The notes beneath the pieces are model-generated. The model was not told the origin of the DNA, did not search any database, and was given only the letters and a program-made list of their open reading frames with translations. Shown piece after piece: positions 59,101 to 64,000 of a stretch of 64,000 nucleotides of DNA. Origin of the DNA: Bombyx mori (Eukaryota > Arthropoda > Insecta > Lepidoptera > Bombycidae); the NCBI RefSeq assembly GCF_030269925.1, contig NC_085117.1:3729001-3793000 (forward strand), written 5' to 3'. Both the position numbers and the translations under genes were made by a program. The first letter of the stretch is position 1; every line of letters starts with the position of its first letter.

Positions 59101-60929
59101 CACAAGAGTTCCTACCACCAGCTAAGACTACTTTTACGTTTGAGGCGGACTACTGTCCACGAAATATCTTAAATATCCAAAAATTTACAGTACAACTGCT
59201 AAAAAAGATCTCTTCCATACAAACGTTTTCAGCTAGGGAAATTCTGAGAGACTTAGGGATGATATGTTTCCGTCTACTATTTGTTAATATTCAGAATTAT
59301 CTCCTTAAAATAGATCAGACCTTTAAGCATACTATAGAATAATGGAAAAATATCAATGGATTCTCAAAATGTAGACAAACACAACAATGAATTGAAAGCC
59401 AGCGTTTCTTTTGTAAACAAACAATTTAAATTGAGGACGGCGTTATGCAAAACTAGAGCAGTACATGAAACGCTCGCAATGAGACCGCGGAGTATTGGCG
59501 GCGATCCAACTAGACAAGATCCTCCATGTAGTTTATTGTGGCCAATATTTTATAGTGCAACAGAATATGTTTTGCAATGCCCTAGTTGATTCTACGTCAC
59601 TTGTCAGTAATGCCTGCGCATATATGTATATCCAGCTAATATTTTGAGTTAATTAGCTATGGCTATAGTTATCAGAGAACACAAGATGTTTTACAAATGC
59701 CTGAATATCGAAAACGACCTTTAGCGATGGAAGAACATCTCTTTGTTGATTCCGCTCAAAACAATAATTATAATACAAAAAAAAATGACAGAATGTGACA
59801 TTTTGAAATAATTAAAATAATTTAGTCAATTTATCTGGTTATTATTTTAATAATCTGTAAATTATTCTGTAATTTTGATATCGATTAATCTATTTGTATT
59901 CGACTATTTATTGTATGATAATTTTAATTCAGAGCTGGTAACACTAGAAGTTGCGTCTGTCATGGCGGACGCGGTGATCATTCACTAACCCATTCACTCC
60001 AAATCACTAATTACATTTGTCATCTCTAATTGTTTTAGGAATTTGACGGTGTGTATTATTAAAATAATGCAAAGTCAACACTAATGTCTGCTTATTTCAA
60101 TGTTTCCTAAAATGTTGTTCGAACCCCGCAGGCGGATACCAATTTTTGTGATGAAATACGTACTTAACAAATATTCACGATTGACTTCCATGGTAAAGGA
60201 ATAACATCGTGTAATAAAAATCAAACCCGCAAAATTATAATTTTCGTAATTACTAGTGGTAGGACCTCTTGTGAGTCCGCACGGGTAGATACCACCACCC
60301 CGTCTATTTCTGCCGTGAAGAAGTAATGCGTTTCGGTTTGAAGGGTGGGGCAGGCGTTTTAACCATACTTGAGACCTTATTTATTTATTTATTAAGTTGC
60401 ACCAACAAAGTGATCATCGATACAAAACATTTAATAATTAACAAAAGTGCATGGCAGATGTCACCTCAATTAAAGGTACAATCGACAGTGCATTAACAAC
60501 AACAAAAACAAAAAATTATAGAACTAAGATTTAGACTTATTTAACCTTAGAACTTATATCTCAAGGTGGGTGGCGACATTTTACGTCGTAGATGTCTATG
60601 GGCTCCAGTAACCACTTAACACCAGGTAGACTGTGAGATCGTCCACCCTTCTAGCAATAAAAAAAAAACCCCCACGGCATATTTTTCGAATTAACAGCCA
60701 AGACTCGCCAATTTCAGAGTTAAATGTAACGGTGAGCGCTTATTTGTCGGCCAGGCCCCCTGGCAGGGCCCCCAATCAAAACGCTCGCTTTGTTTACCTC
60801 CCAGAACACTGATTGGAAAGACAATCAATAGTAATACTCACGATATTTCACCGAACGGCGCGAAGGCATCTCTTAAGCTCTGCGTTTCAATTTCCGGACT
60901 CAGGTCGCCGACGAAAATGTGATAGTGCT
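38030..60929 (-). CDS. Rox8: TIA-1/TIAR/Rox8-type RNA-binding protein, RRM2 to C-terminus (multi-exon, 5' incomplete)
   Basis: Seven minus-strand exons (60929-60842, 56995-56920, 48913-48811, 42170-41990, 41879-41750, 39311-39136, 38162-38030) join in phase with consensus borders and give about 296 residues. RRM2 shows RNP2 [11 protein letters not shown] and RNP1 [10 protein letters not shown], then [23 protein letters not shown]3 shows [13 protein letters not shown] and KDKGYAFIR, then VKCSWGKE. The C-terminal part is Gln/Tyr/Gly-rich, like the prion-like domain of the family. Known: these proteins bind U-rich RNA, activate weak 5' splice sites in the nucleus, and repress translation in stress granules. 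RRM1 and the start codon are not in the window (expected beyond 64 kb). A strong GTAAGT after the last recognised exon suggests another downstream exon that was not identified. Introns are up to 8 kb and full of transposons. Confidence 0.93.
38310..39012 (+). repeat. RTE-like LINE fragment with nested jockey-like 3' end
   Basis: 38325-38412 and 38532-39012 decode to RT C-terminal text ([51 protein letters not shown]). The gap is filled by a family C 3' end (38415-38530: ggcatggctctgcacctggt ... cgggcaaaaaaaaaaa), flanked on both sides by gaag, a likely target duplication. It lies between the last two Rox8 exons, antisense to the gene. Confidence 0.65.
39136..39311 (-). CDS. Rox8: Rox8/TIAR exon: Tyr/Gly/Gln-rich region
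   Basis: Acceptor GGATTCTAG, donor ATGGG/GTGAGT. Encodes [17 protein letters not shown], then [19 protein letters not shown] and GYQQQYMG. The composition matches the low-complexity C-terminus of the family. The alternative frames are shadows. Confidence 0.85.
39421..40728 (-). mobile_element. DD37D mariner (mori/maT, Bmmar1-like), 1308 bp, TA target duplication
   Basis: Terminal inverted repeats start CCTAGTCAGGTCATAA at both ends (about 22 of 28 bp match) and are flanked by TA (39419-39420, 40729-40730). One transposase frame fills the element. The spacing of 37 residues between the second and third Asp defines DD37D. It is inserted in the Rox8 intron between the Gln-rich exon and RRM3, in the same orientation as the gene. 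Confidence 0.93.
39546..40586 (-). pseudogene. Mariner DD37D transposase with stop at codon 3
   Basis: The start ATG is at 40586-40584. Codon 3 is TAG (40580-40578); after that the frame is open for about 344 codons to TAA at 39546. Seen: paired helix-turn-helix N-terminus with GRPRSVRT linker; first catalytic Asp in SDQKIFTVE; second in FQQDSAPAH; third in [13 protein letters not shown]. All catalytic positions are present. No in-frame ATG follows early enough to rescue the DNA-binding domain, so this copy probably makes no full transposase. Otherwise it is nearly intact, suggesting recent loss. Confidence 0.88.
40975..41290. other. Unassigned intronic sequence, possibly old repeat
   Basis: Contains a duplicated tgctatccgctatccgct and ggaacctttatgcgggctat. 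It resembles other lepidopteran repeat text but could not be assigned. Confidence 0.25.
41597..41706 (+). repeat. LINE 3' end with (TGATGA) tail
   Basis: ggctggcaggaactggatga, gagaggcctatgtccagcag, tataggctgatgatgatgg: a common lepidopteran LINE terminus. A shorter relative is at 57.10-57.17 kb. Antisense to Rox8, 40 bp beyond the RRM3 exon. Confidence 0.5.
41750..41879 (-). CDS. Rox8: Rox8/TIAR exon: end of RRM3
   Basis: Acceptor ATTCTCCTCAG, donor GGACAG/GTACGC. Encodes [20 protein letters not shown] and [14 protein letters not shown]. Only 110 bp of intron separates it from the previous exon. Confidence 0.95.
41990..42170 (-). CDS. Rox8: Rox8/TIAR exon: RRM3 first part
   Basis: Acceptor TTCCCTTCCAG, donor ATCAG/GTATTG. 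Encodes [20 protein letters not shown], then [11 protein letters not shown], and [12 protein letters not shown]2 and RNP1 of RRM3 are both present. Confidence 0.95.
42530..42995 (+). repeat. Repeat family F, long copy
   Basis: GC-rich for this region. 42730-42870 matches 14.04-14.17 kb (gttgaacgcggtaacccccc, gggttctgacctcgg, aggggagtcgtttagtgggt). Ends cccggcccggaaaaaaaaag, which suggests a retroposed A-tailed element. Confidence 0.55.
43512..43862 (-). repeat. Jockey-like LINE 3' end (family C)
   Basis: Reverse copy; carries tagccggacggtacgtggca, gatgaactctactccggtgg and the ttatttcccttatggcat end. Confidence 0.75.
43863..44985. other. Rox8 intron, unassigned
   Basis: No supported gene. 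A short family B piece (gagtttctcgccagatcttc) lies at 44684-44705. Confidence 0.35.
44988..45115 (+). repeat. Jockey-like LINE 3' end (family C), short sense copy
   Basis: Decodes to [13 protein letters not shown] and stop, followed by gctcgtctgcctacaagagc and an A-rich tail. Confidence 0.7.
45165..45505 (-). repeat. Repeat family B, long reverse copy
   Basis: Almost full-length reverse copy from ttacctaagccgatagatag to tcggtccgcaggatcgg. Very similar to 46.44-46.81 kb, so both are probably young. Confidence 0.75.
45625..45790 (+). repeat. Helitron-like fragment (CTAGCGACCCGCC type)
   Basis: Begins actagcgacccgccctcg, contains caatcactctatctattaaa and cgcatcaaaattcgttgcgt, common to a lepidopteran interspersed family. 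A second start (ctagcgacccgccctcgctt) is at 46332. Truncated by a Bm1 copy on its right. Confidence 0.4.
45797..45992 (+). repeat. Bm1 SINE 3' body
   Basis: ccgccgtgaagcagtgatgc to ctaggcaataaaaaaaa, high similarity to other copies. Confidence 0.8.
46446..46806 (-). repeat. Repeat family B, full reverse copy
   Basis: From cctacctaagctggtagcct (the A-rich end in reverse) through caccggatcggaaacgcgac to catttcggatcc-type text and ttccgcaggatcggga. The most complete copy in the window. Confidence 0.75.
46912..47272 (+). repeat. Bm1 SINE with complete tRNA-related head
   Basis: Head with gacggtgcattcgaatctag and cgaatcccgctggcgggtat, then ttctaatgaaatacgtactt, then the standard body, 3'-truncated at ctaggtggcggcatt. 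Gives the order of parts for the family. Confidence 0.75.
47273..47435 (-). repeat. tRNA-derived SINE, tail part
   Basis: In reverse: cgaatgtttgtc... relatives of the 15.9-kb SINE body (cacacgaatgtttg, gataataaacacccagacaa, catactta tatacgtt). The tRNA head is mostly missing. Confidence 0.45.
47459..47762 (-). mobile_element. Non-autonomous Helitron, subfamily H2
   Basis: Minus-strand element with 5' TCTTATACCTTTAAACGAGC and 3' gagcaaag/atc hairpin region ending ..CTAG, flanked by A on the 5' side and T on the 3' side as expected for Helitron insertion at A|T. No ORF, 304 bp. A sister copy is at 62022-62329 on the opposite strand. Confidence 0.7.
47940..48216 (+). repeat. Repeat family B
   Basis: cgtcctcgtcgaacccgtcg, gatccggtggtagattctgc, gcactgctcttgctagggtc, ending in aaaaaaaaaaga. 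Confidence 0.7.
48440..48578 (-). repeat. Jockey-like LINE 3' end (family C), diverged
   Basis: ttttttaattgccatcggca, cacctgatggtaagtggtca, gcacagccaagccgctacct. Close to the RRM2 exon C. Confidence 0.6.
48811..48913 (-). CDS. Rox8: Rox8/TIAR exon: end of RRM2
   Basis: Acceptor CTGCTGCAG, donor GAAC/GTAAGC. Encodes [20 protein letters not shown] and [14 protein letters not shown], among the most conserved text in TIA-1/TIAR/Rox8. Confidence 0.93.
48914..49756. other. Rox8 intron, unassigned
   Basis: No repeat hallmark or ORF support. Confidence 0.35.
49757..49925 (-). repeat. MITE-E partial copy
   Basis: gaagtgaaaggctattttgt, gcgacatttatctttgtgga, ttgttatcagcatcaacaat, ending ttcaattaggtttccc. 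Followed by repeat G text (tttgaagtgaaactccttta). Confidence 0.5.
50240..50664 (-). mobile_element. Non-autonomous Helitron, subfamily H1
   Basis: Minus-strand 5' end TCTGTATGTTAATACGTGAA, preceded by A. The 3' end has hairpin tagtcgaatttcgacta about 14 bp before CTAG, followed by T. 425 bp, no ORF. Sister copies at 61308-61698 (+) and 62529-62923 (-). Confidence 0.72.
51538..51600 (+). repeat. 18-bp tandem repeat, about 3.5 units
   Basis: Unit actaatataaatatatgc repeated at 51538-51597. Confidence 0.8.
51645..51900 (+). repeat. Bm1 SINE body, good copy
   Basis: Complete body from tactggtggtaggacctctt to cccatctaaatcaaca plus a 13-A tail. Very close to consensus. Confidence 0.85.
51901..52284. 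other. Rox8 intron, unassigned
   Basis: A-rich start (aagaaaataaaacttaacta) and a diverged Bm1-like piece near 52165-52215 (cgcctggtcttaagtggtta). No gene. Confidence 0.35.
52285..52412 (+). repeat. Jockey-like LINE 3' end (family C), short sense copy
   Basis: ggtaggcaacggcttggctc, ttgctgaagtccacgggcga, tgcttacaaggacattaaaaa. Confidence 0.7.
52727..55585 (-). CDS. LINE ORF2: APE endonuclease and reverse transcriptase
   Basis: 952 codons. Endonuclease: HQNIAG at the start, LCFSETFL (Glu), [23 protein letters not shown] (Asp), SLGLSDHE (Ser-Asp-His). [74 protein letters not shown] (catalytic FADD), FLGLNVD. No RNase H. All key residues are seen, so the enzyme may be active. The first methionine-equivalent is TTG; no ATG precedes the endonuclease domain, while the frame is open upstream into the end of ORF1. 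It nicks DNA and copies the element RNA at the target in the nucleus. Confidence 0.92.
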   Translation of the reverse strand: MHQNIAGILGKIDLLKITLDELYSQNTDIDILCFSETFLKVGEESKLVLRGYNIANFYSRSKQRRGGVAILCKDYISSKPILWLRDLALEFSFECCGIEIPEYKCIIICIYRTPNSRVQIFLDKIEIVLSTIRNKTNKKIIVCGDFNINLLKSSNVLNEYKRITQNHRFNIHINEPTRQNACLDQIISNVSEAEGKIHSLGLSDHETGQTVCIPVKYVKKPQKIYYIRKRDFDEYNINKFIEYVASLSWTEECEMTDLNAAFNSFHDHIVLLYNLCFPFRKIKIDNNKSQKTLWITTGIKKSCVSKRKLRYSYIKNKTTSSKIKYKKYNKILKSCIITAQKIRNEHHINKSSNICRTSWNIIKQNDNKINSNNKSNIKQILHNGRVITDTTEIASIFNNYYIEITNDENKNYNNIQAINTQNINISSSSIFLMPATCEEIYKTIHSLNNTNSTGYDELPTFILKQCAIAITPVLCHIINLSLTEGTFPDKLKISIVKPIYKKGHKECINNYRPITLIPILAKIFEKIMHSRLTTFLNKSEVIKSEQHGFQKGKSTTLAAFKLISKITENVDRKIPTVGVFFDMTKAFDFVDHNILLRKCNNYGIRGIAEKWLSSYLSNRQQYVEIRDIDNNNEEVAFKSSLAYNKVGVPQGSILGPLLFIIYINDLPEHIHYPCSLFADDIAVVITKDATLDLNDEINATVSKVIDWMNKNNLKANLDKTRYIQFYNRHKFINNLNITYNNNTLNECNSITFLGLNVDNQCSWNLHIDITCSKINRFSYALWRLTKICNLKTALQAYHGYVASNIRYCIPLWGNSSHINRVFIAQKQCVRAMCNIHPLTSCKPFFQKHNILTVPSIYIQECCLFVKKHPQLYKSCGEYCQFNTRYPTKLMLPSINTRYYHTNCYPMTIRIFNKIPNSIRDLPLTQFKRKLYLWLIDKAYYSVQEFLNDKCCT
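55620..56774 (-). CDS. LINE ORF1: coiled coil plus esterase-like domain
   Basis: 384 codons from ATG at 56774. About residues 40-85 have heptad-rich text ([31 protein letters not shown]), a predicted trimerising coiled coil. A Lys/Asn-rich linker (KKKNNNNK) follows. Residues 170-320 look like the SGNH-esterase-type ORF1 domain of CR1-group LINEs: [10 protein letters not shown] at the Ser block, [12 protein letters not shown] matching the G-x-N-D block. The Ser nucleophile motif (GDS) is replaced by FGTQQ, so catalysis is doubtful. It probably packages element RNA. Confidence 0.8.
   Translation of the reverse strand: MMTGSLSMESTDSLEDAPSSINARSMIDLSTHTMTSHQEVITSLQLSIENLKKQLQTTRSENTVLKQKLDEQIHINKQLNKQINGTTVSSPKKKNNNNKTEIRAMKPNIEARKLDLDLEFQTPKSSPLVPKDTKVNLSLSQCDDELLESSHIDRNKPTLKPSGSRRLLIFGTQQCVGLAAKLLKTRLYTNYEKYRITAVTKPFASSEEVFKCCENLNLNKDDKLVIGVGENDTNPFKLLIELSATLKRLYEVTVIVLRINYNKSLNVSMLNNNVKLVCNNFPNCYFIDYFGSSYNKNKYIICQKINYIIDSIDYDTKYLSLKNNKNSTLHTIEIKNDTLGNLTKNNSRYTQRTILDYFKKINIQTPNCTSIQALPTNNNLFFRK
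56920..56995 (-). CDS. Rox8: Rox8/TIAR exon: RRM2 RNP1
   Basis: Acceptor TATTACAG, donor TCA/GTAAGT. Encodes [20 protein letters not shown] and YLKKS; RNP1 KGYGFVSY is complete. The 5' end of the intronic LINE lies within about 70 bp of the donor. Confidence 0.93.
57100..57168 (+). repeat. LINE 3' end fragment
   Basis: accattggacctatgtccag, cagtggatgatcatgagctg: diverged relative of 41.6-41.7 kb. Confidence 0.4.
57505..57728 (-). repeat. Bm1 SINE, old copy
   Basis: ggatgggtggactagctcac to cctctactaccagaaat, about 15-20% diverged by eye. Confidence 0.65.
57729..58490. other. Rox8 intron, unassigned AT-rich sequence
   Basis: No gene or repeat hallmark; includes attataataattattataa near 57807. 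Confidence 0.35.
58491..58710 (+). repeat. Bm1 SINE body
   Basis: actggtggtaggacctcttg to ttaatcaataaaagaa, with internal deletions. Confidence 0.7.
58878..59124 (-). repeat. Bm1 SINE body, good copy
   Basis: tgcttagatgggtggacgag to gagttcctaccaccagcta. Near consensus. Confidence 0.82.
59125..60115. other. Rox8 intron, unassigned
   Basis: A 77-codon plus-strand frame at 59356-59589 (starting [13 protein letters not shown]) has no recognisable domain and no promoter or polyA support; treated as chance. Confidence 0.3.
60120..60672 (+). repeat. Bm1 SINE split by a nested insertion
   Basis: Head and body run to gagacctta (about 60379). A 165-bp insertion follows, and the body resumes at ccttagaacttatatctcaa (60545) to the A tail at 60670. 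The duplicated CCTTA is the likely target duplication. The insert reads, on the minus strand, as a LINE-like end with a TTAATAAATAAATAAATA tail. Confidence 0.78.
60842..60929 (-). CDS. Rox8: Rox8/TIAR exon: RRM2 first half
   Basis: Acceptor GATTGTTTCAG, donor ATATC/GTGAGT. Encodes [20 protein letters not shown] and AFAPFGEIS, i.e. beta1-alpha1 of RRM2 with RNP2. The first two bases complete a codon from an exon outside the window. Confidence 0.93.
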
Positions 60930-61059
60930 CTGAAACAATCAAGAAAAAAATACATTCGTTTATTTCAAGGATGACATTTAATTTTAACATAATATAATAA
61001 TAAATACAAAGAGGAAACAGACAGTCAATCAAAGATCATCATATACTAATATTTCTTTT

Positions 61060-61260
61060 AAGCTATTGCATAGCATTTATCGCGAGCGCGGCGACCGAAT
61101 CAAGAAATTCCGTAACGAAAATAAAACCTAACACGCCCCACTTCGCCTACCGTGTAGCTCGCGTTCAACACATTCACACATTGCGCTTGTGTAGTGTTTG
61201 TGAATAAGCGCGCGGCGTGACGTCGCACTGCATGCGCATCGTGAAAAGCCTGCCCATCTC
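61060..61260. promoter_or_regulatory. CpG-dense block upstream of Rox8 RRM2 exon
   Basis: Unusually GC/CpG-rich for this region (tcgcgagcgcggcgaccgaa, gcgcgcggcgtgacgtcgca, tctctctcgcgcggtctag). It includes a TGACGTCG site and a TGCATGCGCA palindrome. It lies 130-330 bp upstream of the RRM2 exon. It could be an internal promoter or an unrecognised upstream non-coding exon; there is no direct evidence of transcription. Confidence 0.3.
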
Positions 61261-61307
61261 TCTCTCGCGCGGTCTAGCTTATTCTCGCGAACTTTTTATT
61301 TACTAGA

Positions 61308-61698
61308 TCTATATATTAATACGTGAAGCAAAAACTTTGTACCCCTTTTTACGAAAATTGCGCGGACGGAGGAGTATAAACTTTCCCACACTTATAGAGA
61401 ATATAGATGAGTGAAGACTGTTAGTATTCTTTTTAAATTATGCACAAAAAATAAATTAACTCAATACAAAATACACTACACACACTAAGATGTATGTGAC
61501 ACACACACGCATATATATTCTTTTGTTTATTGTTAAAGCCTGTGGTTGAATAGATTAATAATATTTGTCTAGAGTGTAGCCTCGGCATAATCTGTGATCA
61601 GAAGTATAATAGTCTTTGAGAATAGAACCATAATAATGTTCAAACATATAATTTCAATTAATTATAGTCGAATTTCGACTACACTGCGGGACCACTAG
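61308..61698 (+). mobile_element. Non-autonomous Helitron, subfamily H1
   Basis: Starts TCTATATATTAATACGTGAA after A and ends hairpin tagtcgaatttcgacta + cactgcgggacca + CTAG before T: full Helitron termini. 391 bp, no ORF. Confidence 0.75.
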
Positions 61699-61844
61699 TA
61701 TTTAATGAAAAGCTCTCTTAATAAATTAAAAGTAGCGTTTAAAATGGTCCGTCAGTGTGTTGTGTAAATGTAAAAAGAATTCGGAAAGTCATTTTCGTTT
61801 ATTCAAAACGCTTGTATTATTCTCGGCATTGAAAGGATTGGATC

Positions 61845-61945
61845 GAAGGTTTTTAACCGACTTCAATAAAGGAGGAGGTTCTCAATTGTACTGTACGGTT
61901 TTTTATGTTTGTTACCTCATAAGTTTTTTATTAGAAAGCTGACGC
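61845..61945 (+). repeat. Short interspersed repeat (accgacttcaa/aggaggttctcaat)
   Basis: aaccgacttcaataaaggag gaggttctcaatt resembles a very common lepidopteran repeat; its reverse end (tgaagtcggtttttg) is at 62480-62495, suggesting one element interrupted by the H2 Helitron between them. Confidence 0.4.
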
Positions 61946-62021
61946 ATCCCGTGTGGTCCCATTTCAATTTAGTCCAGTTTCAGCTTAGTCTAGTTCTGAT
62001 AGTATCAATGAGAAAACCATA

Positions 62022-62329
62022 TCTTATACCTTTAAACGAGCAATTCTTGTATATATATATATATATATAATCTGAATCTCGGAAACGGCTTCAACGATTT
62101 GCATAAAATTTAGTATACAGGGGATTTCGGGGGCGATAAATCGATCTAGCTACGATTTATTTTCAGAAAATGTTGTTTTATTCGTGTTTTCAATAATCAA
62201 CTCTTCCCGACATTTATTGGCGAATAATAATACTATTTTTCTTAATTGAGGGCAACTAGCCGCTTTAAAGAAACAACTAGATGGCGTTATCAAAAAAAAA
62301 AAACAGAGCAAAGCTCGGTCATCGTCTAG
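62022..62329 (+). mobile_element. Non-autonomous Helitron, subfamily H2
   Basis: Starts TCTTATACCTTTAAACGAGC after A. Near the 3' end a gagcaaagctc stem-loop lies about 12 bp before CTAG, followed by T. 308 bp. Sister of 47459-47762 (about 90% by eye). Confidence 0.75.
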
Positions 62330-62528
62330 TAAGTCTTAAATTTGCATTAAGTACGTTCGCTACAAATAGATGAATAACTCAATAACTTCACTATCACTTC
62401 AATATCACGCCAACCGATTTCGATGATTATTGTTTTTAGTGTATATTAATTTGTTTTGGAATATCCTTTTTTGCTATTTGAAGTCGGTTTTTGTTAAAGC
62501 AATCTCTCTATCTGCCTATTTACAATTA

Positions 62529-62923
62529 CTAGTGGTCGCCCGGTAGTCGCAATTCGACTATAATTAATATTATGATTATATTGTCAAAGACTATTATACT
62601 TCTATAATCACAAATTTTGCTAAGACAAGAAAAATATTAATAAAAACAAACAATATATTTTAATCTATTCTCAATTTGACCACAGACGTCAAAAGTTTGA
62701 CAATAAAGAAAAAGTATGCATGCGTGTGTGTGTCAAATATATGGTACTGTATGTAACGTTTATTTTATTGATTTAATGTATTTTTAGGCATAATTTAAAA
62801 AATATTAACATTCTGCACTCCTTCTCTATATTCTCTATAAGTGTGGGAAATTTCATACTCCTCCATCCGCGCAATTTTCGTAAAAAGTGATACAAAGTTT
62901 TTCCTTCACGTATTAATATATAA
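62529..62923 (-). mobile_element. Non-autonomous Helitron, subfamily H1
   Basis: CTAG at 62529-62532 is the 3' end in reverse, next to the hairpin tagtcgcaattcgacta. The 5' end (reverse of tattaatatata) lacks a clear TC. About 395 bp. Confidence 0.7.
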
Positions 62924-63099
62924 ATTATTTTTAAAACGTAAATCATTGCGAATTTCAACTGGTTTATATTATATTTATTGCTCAGACTCAAAACCTTAAG
63001 CTCTGTGGTATCTCTGGCTGACATTCACGCACGACGATGACTACTTCTCATCAGATATACTAATATACATTTTTTGCGATAAATAATATCATTCTGGTT

Positions 63100-63215
63100 A
63101 GCCTACCTACGTCCTTAGCGTCAAGGGTCTTCAATTTGGCTTGTGGACGAGCTAAAGAAGCTCGCCCTAAAAGGGTTCGCCAACACCTGCCCTAGCAAGA
63201 GCAATCACTAGTCTC
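63100..63215 (-). repeat. Repeat family B fragment
   Basis: gcctacctacgtccttagcg and gccaacacctgccctagcaa, gagcaatca: the family's A-rich-end portion in reverse, diverged. Confidence 0.45.
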
Positions 63216-63517
63216 AAGTTGAAAAAGTAACAGATATTTCAAAACCCAACATTACTTACGACAATGGCGCAATTCTTCGCACGTTAAATAATGTTCGTCT
63301 CATTAAGTTTGTAATTTATGTATTTGGGTCGCCCCACCTGATGGGAAGTGTGATACATAAAACATTAGAACGAATTTGCATGCCGGCGACTAACGAAGCG
63401 TCTCTGTGTTTTTCATTATCTCATATAGAATTAATCGCGCCATGTATTATATGAATCAAGATACAAAAGGTGGTAGATTCAGCAAAGCATTGATCTTGCA
63501 AGAGCAGACGTTGGTAT

Positions 63518-63873
63518 TGTTACGCCTGTAAAAGTAACGTCATCTATCGCCGAATAGCAGAAACGAATATCAAAGTTATTAGTAACATCGAGAGCGCTCA
63601 AGAAGTACAACGCTATCTATTGTCAGATAGCGGAAATACATATCGAAGCTACTCGACTTGCCCATAATGTTCTCGACCAATCTAGGAATGTCGTATTGAC
63701 TATAAAAGCGTTGCAGAGATGGCAGGAAGTCAGTCAGTAATCGGATCTACTCGAAGCGAAACAGCAAACGGATCACCTGAAGCGAAGCTAAAGAAGTGAA
63801 TTGAGAATCTTATTACAGTTTTAATCTGTACTTCGGTAGAATTTTTGTTTATTCCGAACCTCAGCGCGTAATA
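63518..63873 (+). mobile_element. Solo LTR, 356 bp, with GTAT target duplication
   Basis: Starts TGTTACGCCTG and ends CAGCGCGTAATA (an inverted TTACGC/GCGTAA pair, the final CA decayed). Flanked by GTAT on both sides (63514-63517, 63874-63877). Internal TATAAAAG at 63701 and CAGTCAGT about 30 bp later look like a TATA/Inr core promoter. No second LTR or internal region, so probably a recombination remnant of a gypsy or BEL-type element. Inserted beside a family B fragment (63470-63513). Confidence 0.75.
63701..63740 (+). promoter_or_regulatory. LTR core promoter (TATA box and initiator)
   Basis: TATAAAAGCG followed at about +30 by cagtcagtaatcgg, matching the arthropod initiator TCAGT. It would drive transcription of the lost retroelement. 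Confidence 0.5.
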
Positions 63874-63914
63874 GTATATTTTCTCAAGCTGGGTCCTTGT
63901 AAGCTACCTACCTA

Positions 63915-64000
63915 TCTACCACTGACTTTCTCGCCAGATCTTCTCAGTGCGTCGCGATTCCGATCCGGCGGTAGATGCAGCACTGCTCTTGCTAGGATTA
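63915..64000 (+). repeat. Repeat family B, cut by window end
   Basis: actttctcgccagatcttct, gatccggcggtagatgcagc, actgctcttgctagga. Confidence 0.65.

Noticed and set aside
59356..59589. 77-codon plus-strand frame
   Set aside because: No domain, no splice or polyA context; inside the Rox8 intron on the opposite strand.

Overview
The window reads as a lepidopteran nuclear genome, most likely Bombyx mori or a close relative. The reasons are many copies of a Bm1-type SINE, a DD37D (mori/maT-type) mariner, jockey-like LINE ends, CTAG-ending non-autonomous Helitrons, and short exons separated by long AT-rich, repeat-filled introns. There is no bacterial-type gene organisation, CRISPR array or operon.

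Region 1 (about 0-6.4 kb, + strand) is the 3' part of a secreted serine protease gene. Seven exons join in phase and give the S1 catalytic triad, a Leu|Ile-Ile-Gly-Gly activation site typical of CLIPC/snake-like proteases, and an unusual Asn/Gln-rich C-terminal tail of about 260 residues. Region 2 (8.0-10.5 kb) is a PIF/Harbinger-type DNA transposon arranged as a palindrome with arms of about 1.1 kb. Region 3 (10.5-17.8 kb) is repeat debris (LINE ends, a gag relic, SINEs) plus a short Thr/Ala-rich coding segment at 13.4-13.85 kb. Region 4 (17.84-20.11 kb) is an 80-bp minisatellite of about 28 units containing a tandem 880-bp higher-order duplication. Directly after it (20.34-21.24 kb) lies an exon for a secreted-type Thr/Ala/Pro octapeptide-repeat protein. 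That exon looks paralogous to the 13.4-kb segment, because a block of 3' flank is shared as well.

Region 5 (about 21.4-37.9 kb) has no recognisable host gene. It contains SINEs, LINE ends, two MITE-like families and AT-rich sequence. Region 6 (38.0-61 kb, - strand) is the 3' two thirds of a TIA-1/TIAR/Rox8 RNA-binding protein gene. Seven exons encode RRM2, RRM3 and the Gln/Gly-rich C-terminus, and all junctions are in phase; RRM1 and the start are not seen and probably lie beyond 64 kb. Its introns hold a nearly intact mariner (39.4-40.7 kb, with a stop at codon 3), a full-length two-ORF CR1/jockey-group LINE (about 52.5-56.85 kb), Helitrons and many SINEs. Region 7 (61-64 kb) holds a CpG-rich block, two Helitron subfamilies and a solo LTR with a 4-bp target duplication.

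The two host genes are functionally unrelated: one is an extracellular protease-cascade enzyme, the other an RNA-binding regulator of splicing and translation. Most of the sequence is transposable elements. The items best worth following are the protease tail, the 80-bp/880-bp minisatellite with its neighbouring mucin-like paralogs, the Harbinger palindrome, and the potentially active LINE. All exon joins are by eye from splice consensus and phase; no alignment or transcript data were available.
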